Of a stretch of 64,000 bases of DNA, positions 37,636 to 46,528 are shown in pieces (the stretch's first letter is position 1; each line of letters opens with the position of its first letter). The position numbers and the translations under genes are program-made. The stretch lies in contig CAWDKV010000004.1 in the NCBI GenBank assembly GCA_963803015.1, forward strand, positions 310,001 to 374,000. The letters run 5' to 3'. The DNA comes from Berkiella sp963803015 (GTDB lineage: Bacteria; Pseudomonadota; Gammaproteobacteria; Berkiellales; Berkiellaceae). The notes under the pieces are model-generated. The model made no database searches. It was not told where the DNA came from and saw only the letters and a list, made by a program, of their open reading frames with translations.

Positions 37636-37982
37636 TCTAGCGCCCCTTTTTTCCACTCATAGATAAAACCTACAAATAATAAGCCTAAAAAAATGCCCAT
37701 CGCAATAATACCGGGCCACGCTAATTGACTTAGCAATCACTGCCCAAGGGAACAAAAAAGCGATTTCTAAATCAAAGATAATAAAAAGAATGGCGACTAA
37801 ATAAAAACGAACATCAAATTTGAGCCTACTGCTTTCAAAAGGTTCAAAGCCACATTCATATGTGATAATTTTTCTGGATTAGGATTTCTTGGCGAAACGA
37901 GTACGCCCAATCCAATAAGGACCACAGCCAACCCAACGCTTATGGCCATCAAGACTAAAACCGGAAGGTAATTCTCTAACAC
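37626..37982 (-). pseudogene. nuoA: NADH-quinone oxidoreductase subunit A, two compensating indels
   Basis: NuoA is a three-helix subunit of the complex I membrane arm. The start is probably GTG at 37982 (MLENYLPVLVLMA). The first part reads GVLVSPRNPNPEKLS, then after a break near 37850 comes YECGFEPFESSRLKFDVRFYLVAILFIIFDLEI, and after a second break near 37725 GFIYEWKKGALEWE. The two changes cancel, so the span is exactly 119 codons, equal to the usual 118-residue NuoA. First gene of the nuo operon, 24 bases after tRNA-Leu. Confidence 0.83.
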
Positions 37983-38006
37983 GTTTAGAATCCTTTGACT
38001 GGAATA

Positions 38007-38091
38007 TGGTGCCGAAGGCCGGACTCGAACCGGCACAGCTTTCGCCACTGCCCCCTCAAGACAGCGTGTCTACCAATTTCACCACTTCGGC
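38007..38091 (-). tRNA. tRNA-Leu (anticodon GAG)
   Basis: An 85-nt class II tRNA with long variable arm and encoded CCA. The acceptor stem is GCCGAAG / CTTCGGC, the D-loop region GGTAGACAC is typical of tRNA-Leu, and the anticodon loop TTGAGGG reads GAG. It sits nine bases after secG and just before nuoA, the same placement as in Legionella and Coxiella; secG followed by tRNA-Leu(GAG) also occurs in E. coli. Confidence 0.96.
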
Positions 38092-38100
38092 GTCGATTAG

Positions 38101-38445
38101 TTACTGAACCTCTGGGACATCTCCTGCTCCCACAGGCTTATTATTTGTGTTTCCTGGGATCTCTTCCTTCTGTTTTTGAGTGGAAGGAGTAGTGAGTTGA
38201 TGTTCTTCGTAACTCGATTTATTCACCAGGTAAGCAAGCATAATGTTCATAAGAAAGAAAACTGCAGCAAGTCCTGCCGTGGCGCGACTTAAAAAGCCGC
38301 CTGAGCCTTGCGAACCAAATACGGTTTGAGAAGCACCACTGCCAAAAGCAGCGCCAGCTTGCGCCCCTTTACCTTGTTGCAACAATATGAGTCCAATCAA
38401 CAATAAAGCGATGATGACATGAAATACTAGCAATAAAGAATACAT
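38101..38445 (-). CDS. secG: Protein translocase subunit SecG
   Basis: A 114-residue subunit of the SecYEG channel. Two transmembrane helices (about residues 3-22 and 53-74) flank the conserved cytoplasmic LLQQGKGAQAGAAFGSGASQTVFGSQGSGGFLSR loop. The C-terminal tail is longer and polar, with Gln, Lys and Asn, and is not conserved. Cotranscribed with tpiA, 29 bases upstream, and probably with tRNA-Leu. Confidence 0.95.
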   Translation of the reverse strand: MYSLLLVFHVIIALLLIGLILLQQGKGAQAGAAFGSGASQTVFGSQGSGGFLSRATAGLAAVFFLMNIMLAYLVNKSSYEEHQLTTPSTQKQKEEIPGNTNNKPVGAGDVPEVQ

Positions 38446-38474
38446 TTGTAAGTTGATACCTATGTTAATTAACT

Positions 38475-39245
38475 TTAAAAATAAGCCATTTCACAAATGG
38501 CCAAAAAGTCCTGCGCTTGTAGAGAAGCCCCGCCAACCAACGCTCCGTCCACATCTGACATCTCAAATAGTGCTTTAGCATTAGCGGCTTTGACGCTCCC
38601 CCCGTAAAGGATTGGCATCTCCTTTGCAACTTCCGGATCATACTCGGCTATGGTCTGTCGAAGCAAGGCATGAACAGCTTGAGCTTGCTCTGGCATAGCC
38701 GTTAATCCGGTGCCAATTGCCCAAATCGGCTCATAAGCTATCATCGCCTGCTCAAAAGCGCTTGCGCCTAGTCGTTGCAGCAAGGGTTGTAGTTGACCAA
38801 CTATAATACTGTCTGTAAGGTTTTGTATCCGGTCTTTTTGTGTTTCGCCTACACATAAAATAGGGATGATCCCCGCTTTTTTAGCGGCAATAAATTTATC
38901 TGCAATTTCCTCATCAGTCTCATGATTGTAATGACGTCGTTCCGAATGGCCCACAATCACATATTCACAGCCCTGCTCTTTGAGCATTTTGGCTGAGATT
39001 TGTCCGGTGAACGCGCCTTCTTCATGCGCACTGCATTCTTGCGCTCCTAATTTAAGAGGCAAGCTAAGCGATTGCAGGATCTGTTGCGATTGGTTTAAAT
39101 AAACAACGGGAGGACAAATCACCATCTCAACTTGAGCTAATGCCTTGCTGTGGAGGTTGTCCTGCATCAGTTCAAAAAAAGCCTCGACATGAGACTGACT
39201 GCCATGCATTTTCCAATTTCCGACGACTGTGGTTTTTTCTCTCAT
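38475..39245 (-). CDS. tpiA: Triosephosphate isomerase
   Basis: A 256-residue glycolytic enzyme that interconverts glyceraldehyde 3-phosphate and dihydroxyacetone phosphate. The active-site residues are visible: GNWKMHG (Asn and Lys), VGHSERR (electrophilic His), AYEPIWAIGTG (catalytic Glu and lid) and YGGSVKAANA (phosphate grip). It is next to secG as in Legionella and Coxiella. In those relatives glmM would be expected on its other side; here 12 kb of island 2 intervenes. Confidence 0.97.
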   Translation of the reverse strand: MREKTTVVGNWKMHGSQSHVEAFFELMQDNLHSKALAQVEMVICPPVVYLNQSQQILQSLSLPLKLGAQECSAHEEGAFTGQISAKMLKEQGCEYVIVGHSERRHYNHETDEEIADKFIAAKKAGIIPILCVGETQKDRIQNLTDSIIVGQLQPLLQRLGASAFEQAMIAYEPIWAIGTGLTAMPEQAQAVHALLRQTIAEYDPEVAKEMPILYGGSVKAANAKALFEMSDVDGALVGGASLQAQDFLAICEMAYF

Positions 39246-39348
39246 ATATTAGTGACTAAGTTACCCTAACACCTAAAAATTAATTGCGGAGGGTATAGTA
39301 ACTGAATGAGTTTTAAATGTGCAAGTCTTGCTCTTAGGACGGGAAAGA

Positions 39349-39376
39349 GGGACAATTTGCGCGACCATTTTGTCCC
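39349..39376. repeat. Hairpin in the tpiA upstream gap
   Basis: A 7-bp stem GGGACAA / TTGTCCC with a 14-base loop lies between the divergent tpiA and the first gene of island 2. No function can be assigned; the rest of this 255-base gap is AT-rich and likely holds the two promoters. Confidence 0.3.
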
Positions 39377-39500
39377 AACAGAAAATTTTTAAAAAAGGAG
39401 TGATTTTAAAGATGACTCACTCACTTTTTTCAGATATCCTGCTAGATTAAAAATTTTAGGTTGGTTTTTCTATCAGTCTTTCGAGACATAAGGGGTTGCC

Positions 39501-40493
39501 ATGAGTAAATACTACTTACTCAGTCCCGCGAAACTTAAGGTGAAAGATGCAAACGGATGGCTTGAATTATCAAAGGATGATTACCTTCGCACTTTAGACT
39601 GCTTGGATGGCAGTCAGGGACGTGTTCCACAACTTCCAGATATAGGTGGCAAGCTTGCTGTCTATAATAGTTCTGAAGCAGCAAAAGAGGCAGCAATGAA
39701 AGCGAGTGAAGAAGATCCTTCTCGCCAACATGTACTCTTTGAAGTCAAGCTTTCAAAGCAAGCAAAGAAAGAGTTAAAGGCCGCTCTTAAACGGCATTAT
39801 AAAGCAGAGGGTGCCCCATTCTATTTTTACGCTCCCTATGTTGACATCACTTTGGTTAAGGCATTTTTGTCTCATGTATCAAAAGACTTGCCTTCTTTTT
39901 CTATCAACGATTCAAATAACCTGCAAAAGAGGTTAGAAAAACGCAAGCTTCCTCAATCACGCATAAACAAGTCTTTACTACTGAATAGTTTTGTCTTGTT
40001 AATGCTCACTTTCTTCACCATGGGTTTTATTTTTGCTTATTCCGGTGTCACCGCAGCTATTGCAGCTTCTTTGATTAAAATGGGCTTGCTTCAAACTGGC
40101 GGCATTGGGATGAACTTTGGGATAAGTAGCTCCATCAGTTTACTACTGTGGGATGCTTGTTTCATCAGCTTATTTGCAGGCCATAAACTACTCAAAGTAG
40201 GGCAAAATCAATTTCAGCGTTTCCAGCAGAGGAATCACGCTGTTGCAGAATCAAGTAAGCCACTTGATCTTTCTGATGAACTTCAATTAAGACTAAACGG
40301 CTTCGTTGATGGAGCAGCTCCCAGTGAACGCGCTTCGTTATCAGATGTTGCGCTTGAGAGCCCTCCTCGCATGTACCTACTGTATCCGCAGAATGGTAAC
40401 ACTGTAACAACAGGTGGGCTCGCTGTTGCTACTCCTGATGCTACTGCTGACCAGGGCTTTCTCGCGCGATGGGGTTGGAGAAAAGCGAAATAG
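39501..40493 (+). CDS. Hypothetical protein with two transmembrane segments, effector-like
   Basis: A 330-residue protein that I do not recognise. The first 150 residues are soluble and polar (LLSPAKLKVKDANGWLELSKDDY, then a Lys-rich helical part). Two hydrophobic hairpin helices follow (about 157-185 and 205-230), and the rest is a polar, Ser/Pro-containing tail. This soluble-hairpin-soluble layout, with no signal peptide, recalls Legionella and Coxiella effectors that insert into host membranes. AAGGGG lies before the ATG. The last 25 bases overlap the next gene, so the two are translated together. Confidence 0.6.
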   Translation: MSKYYLLSPAKLKVKDANGWLELSKDDYLRTLDCLDGSQGRVPQLPDIGGKLAVYNSSEAAKEAAMKASEEDPSRQHVLFEVKLSKQAKKELKAALKRHYKAEGAPFYFYAPYVDITLVKAFLSHVSKDLPSFSINDSNNLQKRLEKRKLPQSRINKSLLLNSFVLLMLTFFTMGFIFAYSGVTAAIAASLIKMGLLQTGGIGMNFGISSSISLLLWDACFISLFAGHKLLKVGQNQFQRFQQRNHAVAESSKPLDLSDELQLRLNGFVDGAAPSERASLSDVALESPPRMYLLYPQNGNTVTTGGLAVATPDATADQGFLARWGWRKAK

Positions 40494-41860
40494 CGACAAA
40501 TATTGTTGTTATCGGTGGTGGCATTAGCGGACTCAAAGCAGCCCTTGATTTAGCAGAGGCTGGCTTTGAAGTCTCTTTGCTAGAAGCACGCAACAGACTA
40601 GGCGGCAGAATTTACACTGTGCGCGCAATCGATGGCACCACGCCCATTGAATTAGGTGCCTCTTATTGGGAAGGGGTAAATAGCAGCGCTTTTTATCAAC
40701 GTTATTTTTCAGAGAATAGCCTTGAATCAACAAAAGCGCATGCTGTGCGTTTAGACGAAAAAAAATCTGCTTTTATCTCTCTTGATAGCCCCCCCTCGCC
40801 AGATAATATTTTAGACTATTATTTTTTGGCTAAAGAAAAACTCGATGGTGCCGAAAGATTAGGTGCCGGCAAAACTTTTCAACAATATATTGATAAAATT
40901 GATCTCTCAAATCTCACGCCACACGCACGTCATTGGACAAAACGATTCCTCGAAAATAGTCTGCAACACCATTGCACTCCTTTAACGCTAGGCGGCTTCC
41001 CCACCTTCAATCGAGATCTGGTTGTGGATGACCTTGAGAAATGGAACGATGCCGATGCTGACTTTTGCTTTGTTCAAGATGGTTACTACAAAGTGATTGA
41101 TCAACTACATCAAGAATGTCTAACCGCTGGTGTTACGATATCCCTCAATTCGCCTGTTCTGCAAATCAAGGATTTGGGTGACCTAGGTGTAGAACTTAAG
41201 ACAGCGCATAAAACCCACCGTGCCACAAAAGTTGTATCCACTCTGCCATTAGGCGTTTTAAAAAGCGAAGCGGACAAACTGTTTAGCCCCCCTCTTTCAC
41301 CAGAAAAATGCCAAGCATTGTCTTACATTGGCATTCATGATGCCACGCGCGTTATTTTAGAGTTTGCAGGCGAGCCTTTTTGGGACAATCCGCAAAGCCC
41401 TTATCTTTATCTAGACTCTTTGACCTCTCCCACTTTACTGGAATTTAGAAATGCTTATCCACTTTGCCAAAAAGCAATTTTATTAACCGGAAAATATTCA
41501 GATATTGCGAGACAACTTTATATCGAACATCCCCTCGATAAATCGCTTGCTGAAAACAAACTGATTGAGATTATCTTACATGATCTAAAAAAAGCCTTTC
41601 CCAACAAAGAAGTCCCCGTTCCTATTCGAACAACCCTCTATTGCTGGACAGCTGATCCTTTTGCAAAAGGCGCTTACCCCTATCGCACGACCCACATCAG
41701 CGAAGCAGTACAGCTTGCCCTTGAGCGCAAAGAAGGCAATATTTATTTTGCGGGTGCTGATTTTTCACGTGATGGATTTTCTGTTCACAATGGTTATGCT
41801 AATGCACAAAAAATTGCCGCGCAATTGATTCAAGATATTCGTACAAATGCTTTCCTCTAA
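40469..41860 (+). CDS. FAD-dependent amine oxidase (monoamine/polyamine oxidase-like)
   Basis: A 463-residue flavin amine oxidoreductase. The N-terminal dinucleotide-binding motif VVIGGGISGLKAALDLAEAGFEVSLLEAR is followed by RLGGRIYT. Near the end lies the second FAD-contact block GNIYFAGADFSRDGFSVHNGYANA. WTADPFAKGAYPY is the typical substrate-channel segment. These enzymes oxidise amines to imines and release hydrogen peroxide and ammonia; the substrate cannot be told here. No signal peptide is seen. The start overlaps the upstream membrane protein by 25 bases, with no separate Shine-Dalgarno evident. Confidence 0.88.
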   Translation: MGLEKSEIATNIVVIGGGISGLKAALDLAEAGFEVSLLEARNRLGGRIYTVRAIDGTTPIELGASYWEGVNSSAFYQRYFSENSLESTKAHAVRLDEKKSAFISLDSPPSPDNILDYYFLAKEKLDGAERLGAGKTFQQYIDKIDLSNLTPHARHWTKRFLENSLQHHCTPLTLGGFPTFNRDLVVDDLEKWNDADADFCFVQDGYYKVIDQLHQECLTAGVTISLNSPVLQIKDLGDLGVELKTAHKTHRATKVVSTLPLGVLKSEADKLFSPPLSPEKCQALSYIGIHDATRVILEFAGEPFWDNPQSPYLYLDSLTSPTLLEFRNAYPLCQKAILLTGKYSDIARQLYIEHPLDKSLAENKLIEIILHDLKKAFPNKEVPVPIRTTLYCWTADPFAKGAYPYRTTHISEAVQLALERKEGNIYFAGADFSRDGFSVHNGYANAQKIAAQLIQDIRTNAFL

Positions 41861-41896
41861 CATTCGTTTTTCAGTATCATCCAGTGAGCGAAGTTT

Positions 41897-41933
41897 AATC
41901 CCCCTGGCGCTTCGCGCCATCCCCCTTTAAAAA
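41897..41933 (+). repeat. Dispersed repeat copy 2
   Basis: Matches 22641-22677 in reverse complement with three mismatches in 37 bases, including the GGCGC/GCGCC hairpin and the CCTTTAAAA edge. A second shared 17-base block at 42028-42044 (AAATTAATCTGAGATTA) also occurs at 22727-22743. The remainder of the 41.86-42.13 kb gap has no gene. Confidence 0.65.
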
Positions 41934-42131
41934 GTGGGATTTTTTCGCTTCGCGATTAGAGACCTGGGGAAAACAAAGACGGTTTTGCCCCAATTAATTG
42001 GTAATTAAATAATTTCGTGTAGTTGCAAAATTAATCTGAGATTACCTTCAGATTGAATTTTCATCAAACCTTTTTGAGAAAATAATAGTCATTCTAATAA
42101 TCTTTAAAGGATGATGATATTAGGGGAATGA

Positions 42132-43274
42132 ATGGGAACGAATAATAATGATGACGCAATCAACCGAACGTTGATAAATGGTATTACACCTATTTCAAAT
42201 TGGGTAAGTGCTAACACTGTTTTTATAGAGGAATTTTTCTTAACAAAAACGGGTTGCCCAGCTTTTTATGAATTGGCGATGAAGCGCTATAACGAATCTT
42301 TAACTACCTTAGCTGGTGAACCACCTATTGAACAACTCTCCCCTAAGGGGATCGCTCTTTTATCTTACATCCATTCTGAAAAGGAAAAAATAGCTAGCCA
42401 ACCACTTATGGCTTCTGATGAAAACAGCCTTATTCACATTATAAAACTGGTTCGCGACGCGCCTTCTGGTACAAAAGTCACCGTCATTTATCAACCAACA
42501 GACAGCCGAGATCCGCAGCTTATTTTTCCCCGTCATAAAACTGTATTTAAACTTGATAAAATCGATAATGAGTTAAGAATCGTCAATTTGGATAGCATGG
42601 GCCCAGTTTTTGGAGAGCTCACCCTCGATTGGATTAAAACAGCAATCTTTATCTCTGCTTACTTTTCAGGTAACAGTTGGAACGAGAGAGGTCTTGCCGG
42701 CACAAGAATACGCTATTTCTCGCAAGAAGCTTTGCCCAAACCAACCGGCGGGCAATTTAATCGGCAACAAGATGACTATCAATGTGGCATTTTTGCTATC
42801 AAAGATGCAAGGCAAATGATGAGAGAACCTGGTTTTGTCGACAACTTAGAAAGCAGAAAAATTCCGATACAACACCCACCGATTCAAATTAATAGTTTTA
42901 AAGTGCCAGCGCGTTATTATAAATCAGTGCAATCTCGTCAATTTTCAGAATATTTATTACCAACCTTGGGTGATGAAATCGTAACCAAAAAAGGGAATAC
43001 TTTAAGAGAAACCCATGAGAAACACCATGTTTCCCAATATGTATCACACTTTAGTAAAAAATATCGTGAGCAAGTGACCCACTTTGTGCAAACGCATGAG
43101 CCCAATCAAGTTAAAATGGCAACGCTGCAATTTGATGCGGCAACCATGACAGCAGAAAGATTAGTTGCTATTTATGGTCCTCAACAGCCATCGGCAGATC
43201 AATCAAAACAGCTGACAAATCAACTTCATACCCGTTCTAAAGCATTAGATAAAAAGCCTCCTAGACGCCCTTAG
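42132..43274 (+). CDS. CE-clan cysteine enzyme (Ulp1/YopJ-like), candidate effector
   Basis: A 380-residue protein with the order of active-site motifs found in Ulp1 (C48) proteases and YopJ (C55) acetyltransferases: a His after a strand (RHKTVFKL, His135), an Asp in IVNLDSMG (Asp154), and a Gln/Cys motif NRQQDDYQCGIFAI (Cys218). Spacing of about 20 and 64 residues fits the clan. In bacteria associated with eukaryotes these proteins remove ubiquitin-like modifiers or acetylate host kinases. The remaining 150 residues are polar and Lys-rich, with no signal peptide. AGGGG lies five bases before the ATG. Protease versus acetyltransferase cannot be decided from motifs alone. Confidence 0.65.
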   Translation: MGTNNNDDAINRTLINGITPISNWVSANTVFIEEFFLTKTGCPAFYELAMKRYNESLTTLAGEPPIEQLSPKGIALLSYIHSEKEKIASQPLMASDENSLIHIIKLVRDAPSGTKVTVIYQPTDSRDPQLIFPRHKTVFKLDKIDNELRIVNLDSMGPVFGELTLDWIKTAIFISAYFSGNSWNERGLAGTRIRYFSQEALPKPTGGQFNRQQDDYQCGIFAIKDARQMMREPGFVDNLESRKIPIQHPPIQINSFKVPARYYKSVQSRQFSEYLLPTLGDEIVTKKGNTLRETHEKHHVSQYVSHFSKKYREQVTHFVQTHEPNQVKMATLQFDAATMTAERLVAIYGPQQPSADQSKQLTNQLHTRSKALDKKPPRRP

Positions 43275-43429
43275 TCATAAAAATCAAGACTAAAGATTAT
43301 CAAGTGTATATGCTCATATTATGATTTAAAACAATCATTTGCACGAAACTTAAAATATTTTCAATATGTCACAGTTATAAATAAAGAAATTGCTTAAATT
43401 TTGCGGATATACAACGTTTGGAGCTTATT

Positions 43430-46400
43430 ATGCCCTATCAAAATGAACAAGAAGCCGTCGCTGGGTTAAATGAACTTATCAGCCGATTAAGAACTGGAAT
43501 CCCCCCTGCTGGCAAAGCAGAAGTTGTATCACGTTTAGCAGAGTGGGCAAAAAAAGAATTCACGGATCCTGAAAAAGATAATTCCCTCTTAACCAGACTA
43601 AAAGGGATACTTCATAGCGATAGAATTGAGAAAGGGATAGGAATAAGAAGTTTTTTACCAGAAAATGCTGCGTTTTTACAGCGCTTAGCCGCTCCAACTC
43701 AGGATTTCAAAATTTTTTTTAATGCCATCCCAAATAGCGTAATGAAATCAGAGAGTCAGTTAATAGCTGAACAGCAAGCACAACTAAACCAAAAAATTGA
43801 AGAGGAAAGACAATCTCTATTAGAACAACAAAGAGTCTTTTTAAGCATGGGACAAAGATTACAAGCAATTCAACGTGACCTTCTTTCTCGTCATCCTGAC
43901 TGTTCCTCCATGCCTCAAATTAAGCGTAAAGTGAGCCGTCTAGGTGAAGGCGCTGCAGTAGAACAAGCATTATTAACTGAATATTCAGCAATACAAGCTA
44001 AATTACAAGCAGCAACACTTGAAAACAACTTAAGTGCAATAAAAGAGTTAATGCAGCAAAACGTCGATCACCGTGATTATTACCAGGGTGATTCTTATGA
44101 AGAAAAAATAAACAATCTACGAATAGAATTTATTCGTCAAAATATACCTATTTTAAAAAAAATTTCTGATCAAGTGAAATCTTTTGAAGCACCTCCTCAA
44201 AAAGTGGAAGCTAAACGTTCTTCCTCGTTCTCTGAAGAAGAAGCATTGCAGAAGATTGCTCAAGTTCTGGGAGAAGTACTAGATGGAGGCTCCCAAGCGG
44301 TAACAACACACCCCGGTTCAGAGACAAATCTTGGAAAACAAGTTCGCGTTGAATATAATTTTCTTCCAGGAGGGGCAATGCATCAAAATATTGAAGCTGT
44401 AAAACAGACTCTAATCCAGTTAGGGTTGCTAGACAGCAACTATAATGAATCACACCATGGCGTCTCGCCATTTCTCGTCATTAAATCTCCTGCTGATAGG
44501 GCATTTTTAAATGATCCCAATTTTGAAGTGCAATTAAGAAAAATATACCAAGAACAAAAGGATAAACTAGAACTTGAGAGCTTTTCCAGAGTTTTGAAAG
44601 GAGCCATCCATGATGGTGAACAGGGTGTGATTATTCATGAGGGATCAGCTACCGTTCCTGGCAGGCAAGTGCGCATTGAATATAATTTTCCACCCCACAG
44701 TACAAATGGCACCTATAATGCGGTGCATTTCGAGGCCATACAAAAGGCGCTTACTCAAATCGGTGTAGAATTTTCGATACCAAAACATGGTAATTCGCCA
44801 TTTATTGTTATCAAACCAACAGCTGGTAATCGCTTTTTGAATGACCCAAATCTTTATATAAAATTTCAGGAAGCTTACCAAGGACAGCTTTTTATCTCTG
44901 CTGTTTTTCGACAATTGGAAAAAATACAAGCGGATACTATTTATATCACCGCACAAGACAAAAATATCGCTAAGCGACTGGAAGCTGAAACGCGTCTAAA
45001 TGATGGTATTGAACGCATTATTGAATTAGCTCAAAATGGCGATGCCAGCCAAGGCATTCAAAGTAATTCAGAATGGTTAAAGCAAAATCAACCGCTTATT
45101 GATACTTGGCTAAACTCTGATATCGTTAAACATTCAATCAAACAACAATTACAAAAATTAACTAGACCTGAGCAATTTTATGACAGAGCTTATAAAGCGA
45201 GTGATCCTTTGCTTGACACTATCATGCAAAAACTACTAGAACAAGAAAAGGTGGTGCTAGCATCAATTAAAAGTATGAATCCTGGCGGCTACAATATAAG
45301 TCTTGACATTGATAACCTTCTCAAAAAACTAAAAGAGCTTGATGGGAAAACACGCGCCGAAATCGTCAAGGCCTTACCAGCACTTCTTGAAGGCGCTCAA
45401 AGTGCAAATGCCACTAGCGCCCTTAACCAAATAATTAATAAAGTAAAAAATGATCCAGAAGTGGTTGCTCTTTCTTCTCCACAAGCTATCACATTAGCTC
45501 AAATTGCAAGACATTTAGAATTGGTCAATGGTGACATAAATTATCTAGAAAGAGGAATGCATGACGCGAGACGAATCCAAAATTCTACTAATACGCTAAA
45601 CAATGGTATCAATGCAATCATTACACTCTCTCAAGCGGGAGACCAAGAAAGGGGGCTCCCACCTTATCCAAAATGGCTTTCTGAAAATAAGCAGGTCATT
45701 GCATCCTGGTTAGAAAATGGTTTTGTCACTCATGAGACAAGACAAAGATTGCAGCTCCTTGTCAAACCTGAAGCGTATTTTGATAGAAAATATACTGCTA
45801 AAGATCCGCTCATTGAAATGGTATGGCGAGAACTCTTAAAAAATGAAGCTACCAAGACAAGATTTCCGGGCAGCTATGCCGTTAGTACAAACGTAGATAG
45901 TCTTTTAAGGAAATTGGAAGGCATAGATAGAAAACCGCTAGCCACAAATCAAAAAGCTCAAGAAGTAGACGCTCTTTTACAAGAGTATAAAAGCAATGAA
46001 AAAGAGCTTTACAATATGGCCCCTATAGAAGAAATCGTTAACCCTATTCTCAGAGATAAAGGGTATTTAGATTTATTAACGAAACAAAAACAAATTGCCG
46101 CAGCTGCGCCTGTACAAAAACTAGGCCCGATGTTTGCTCGAGTTGTAGCAGCTGTACCTCCTGCACCGCCTCCTCGACAATCTACAACGCCAGCTCAAAA
46201 AATACCTCCAGTACCACCAGCTCGACAATCTGCAACGCCACCTCAGGCTGCAGCGGTACCTCCTGCACCACCTCCTCGCTCGCCCGAGTCTCCTCGTCGT
46301 GCGCCCGTCCCTCCTCCTCGTGCACCCGTGCCACCACCAAGAGCAGATGTAAAGGCTGCAGCGAGGAACCTTTTTATCCCAAGTCAACAAGTTGCCCTAA

Positions 46401-46522
46401 AAGGTGATGAATTGAAAGCGGAAATACAAAGAGTAATGCAACAAAAAAATAAAGCTGGAGACGTTGCTCCTCCTAATCCTCCGCCTAGAAGACAAGGTCC
46501 GGTTAGTAAGGGTAAGGGTTAG
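43430..46522 (+). CDS. Giant repeat protein with proline-rich tail (paralog of the kinase protein)
   Basis: A 1030-residue protein without recognised enzymatic domain. Order: helical region (1-90), coiled coil rich in Gln/Glu (about 105-250), two copies of a roughly 105-residue module (about 260-385 and 388-490, with QVRVEYNF...PFLVIK and QVRIEYNF...PFIVIK, then FLNDPN), two helical modules (about 510-640 and 705-850, each with a WLxxNxxxIxxWL segment and SLDIDNLLKKL or STNVDSLLRKL), then a tail of PPPR-type motifs (about 900-1000). The tail offers PxxPxR sequences that could bind SH3 domains. GGAG precedes the ATG; an upstream TTG is less likely. The middle is nearly identical in DNA to the next gene. 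Confidence 0.75.
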   Translation: MPYQNEQEAVAGLNELISRLRTGIPPAGKAEVVSRLAEWAKKEFTDPEKDNSLLTRLKGILHSDRIEKGIGIRSFLPENAAFLQRLAAPTQDFKIFFNAIPNSVMKSESQLIAEQQAQLNQKIEEERQSLLEQQRVFLSMGQRLQAIQRDLLSRHPDCSSMPQIKRKVSRLGEGAAVEQALLTEYSAIQAKLQAATLENNLSAIKELMQQNVDHRDYYQGDSYEEKINNLRIEFIRQNIPILKKISDQVKSFEAPPQKVEAKRSSSFSEEEALQKIAQVLGEVLDGGSQAVTTHPGSETNLGKQVRVEYNFLPGGAMHQNIEAVKQTLIQLGLLDSNYNESHHGVSPFLVIKSPADRAFLNDPNFEVQLRKIYQEQKDKLELESFSRVLKGAIHDGEQGVIIHEGSATVPGRQVRIEYNFPPHSTNGTYNAVHFEAIQKALTQIGVEFSIPKHGNSPFIVIKPTAGNRFLNDPNLYIKFQEAYQGQLFISAVFRQLEKIQADTIYITAQDKNIAKRLEAETRLNDGIERIIELAQNGDASQGIQSNSEWLKQNQPLIDTWLNSDIVKHSIKQQLQKLTRPEQFYDRAYKASDPLLDTIMQKLLEQEKVVLASIKSMNPGGYNISLDIDNLLKKLKELDGKTRAEIVKALPALLEGAQSANATSALNQIINKVKNDPEVVALSSPQAITLAQIARHLELVNGDINYLERGMHDARRIQNSTNTLNNGINAIITLSQAGDQERGLPPYPKWLSENKQVIASWLENGFVTHETRQRLQLLVKPEAYFDRKYTAKDPLIEMVWRELLKNEATKTRFPGSYAVSTNVDSLLRKLEGIDRKPLATNQKAQEVDALLQEYKSNEKELYNMAPIEEIVNPILRDKGYLDLLTKQKQIAAAAPVQKLGPMFARVVAAVPPAPPPRQSTTPAQKIPPVPPARQSATPPQAAAVPPAPPPRSPESPRRAPVPPPRAPVPPPRADVKAAARNLFIPSQQVALKGDELKAEIQRVMQQKNKAGDVAPPNPPPRRQGPVSKGKG

Positions 46523-46528
46523 GGTTAG

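Noticed and set aside
33419..37982. Reading the nuoA-F region as several small novel overlapping genes
   Set aside because: Every fragment aligns in order with NuoA-F, and corrected frames give normal lengths, so the fragments are pieces of six known genes.
46121..46390. Arg/Trp-rich open frame antisense to the proline-rich tail
   Set aside because: It is the complement of Pro/Arg codons and has no independent support; the same applies to 50607-50870.
46508..46528. Telomere-like GGGTAA/GGGTTA repeats at the end of the first giant gene
   Set aside because: Only about three units, overlapping the last codons and stop; most simply chance low complexity, not a telomere or array.
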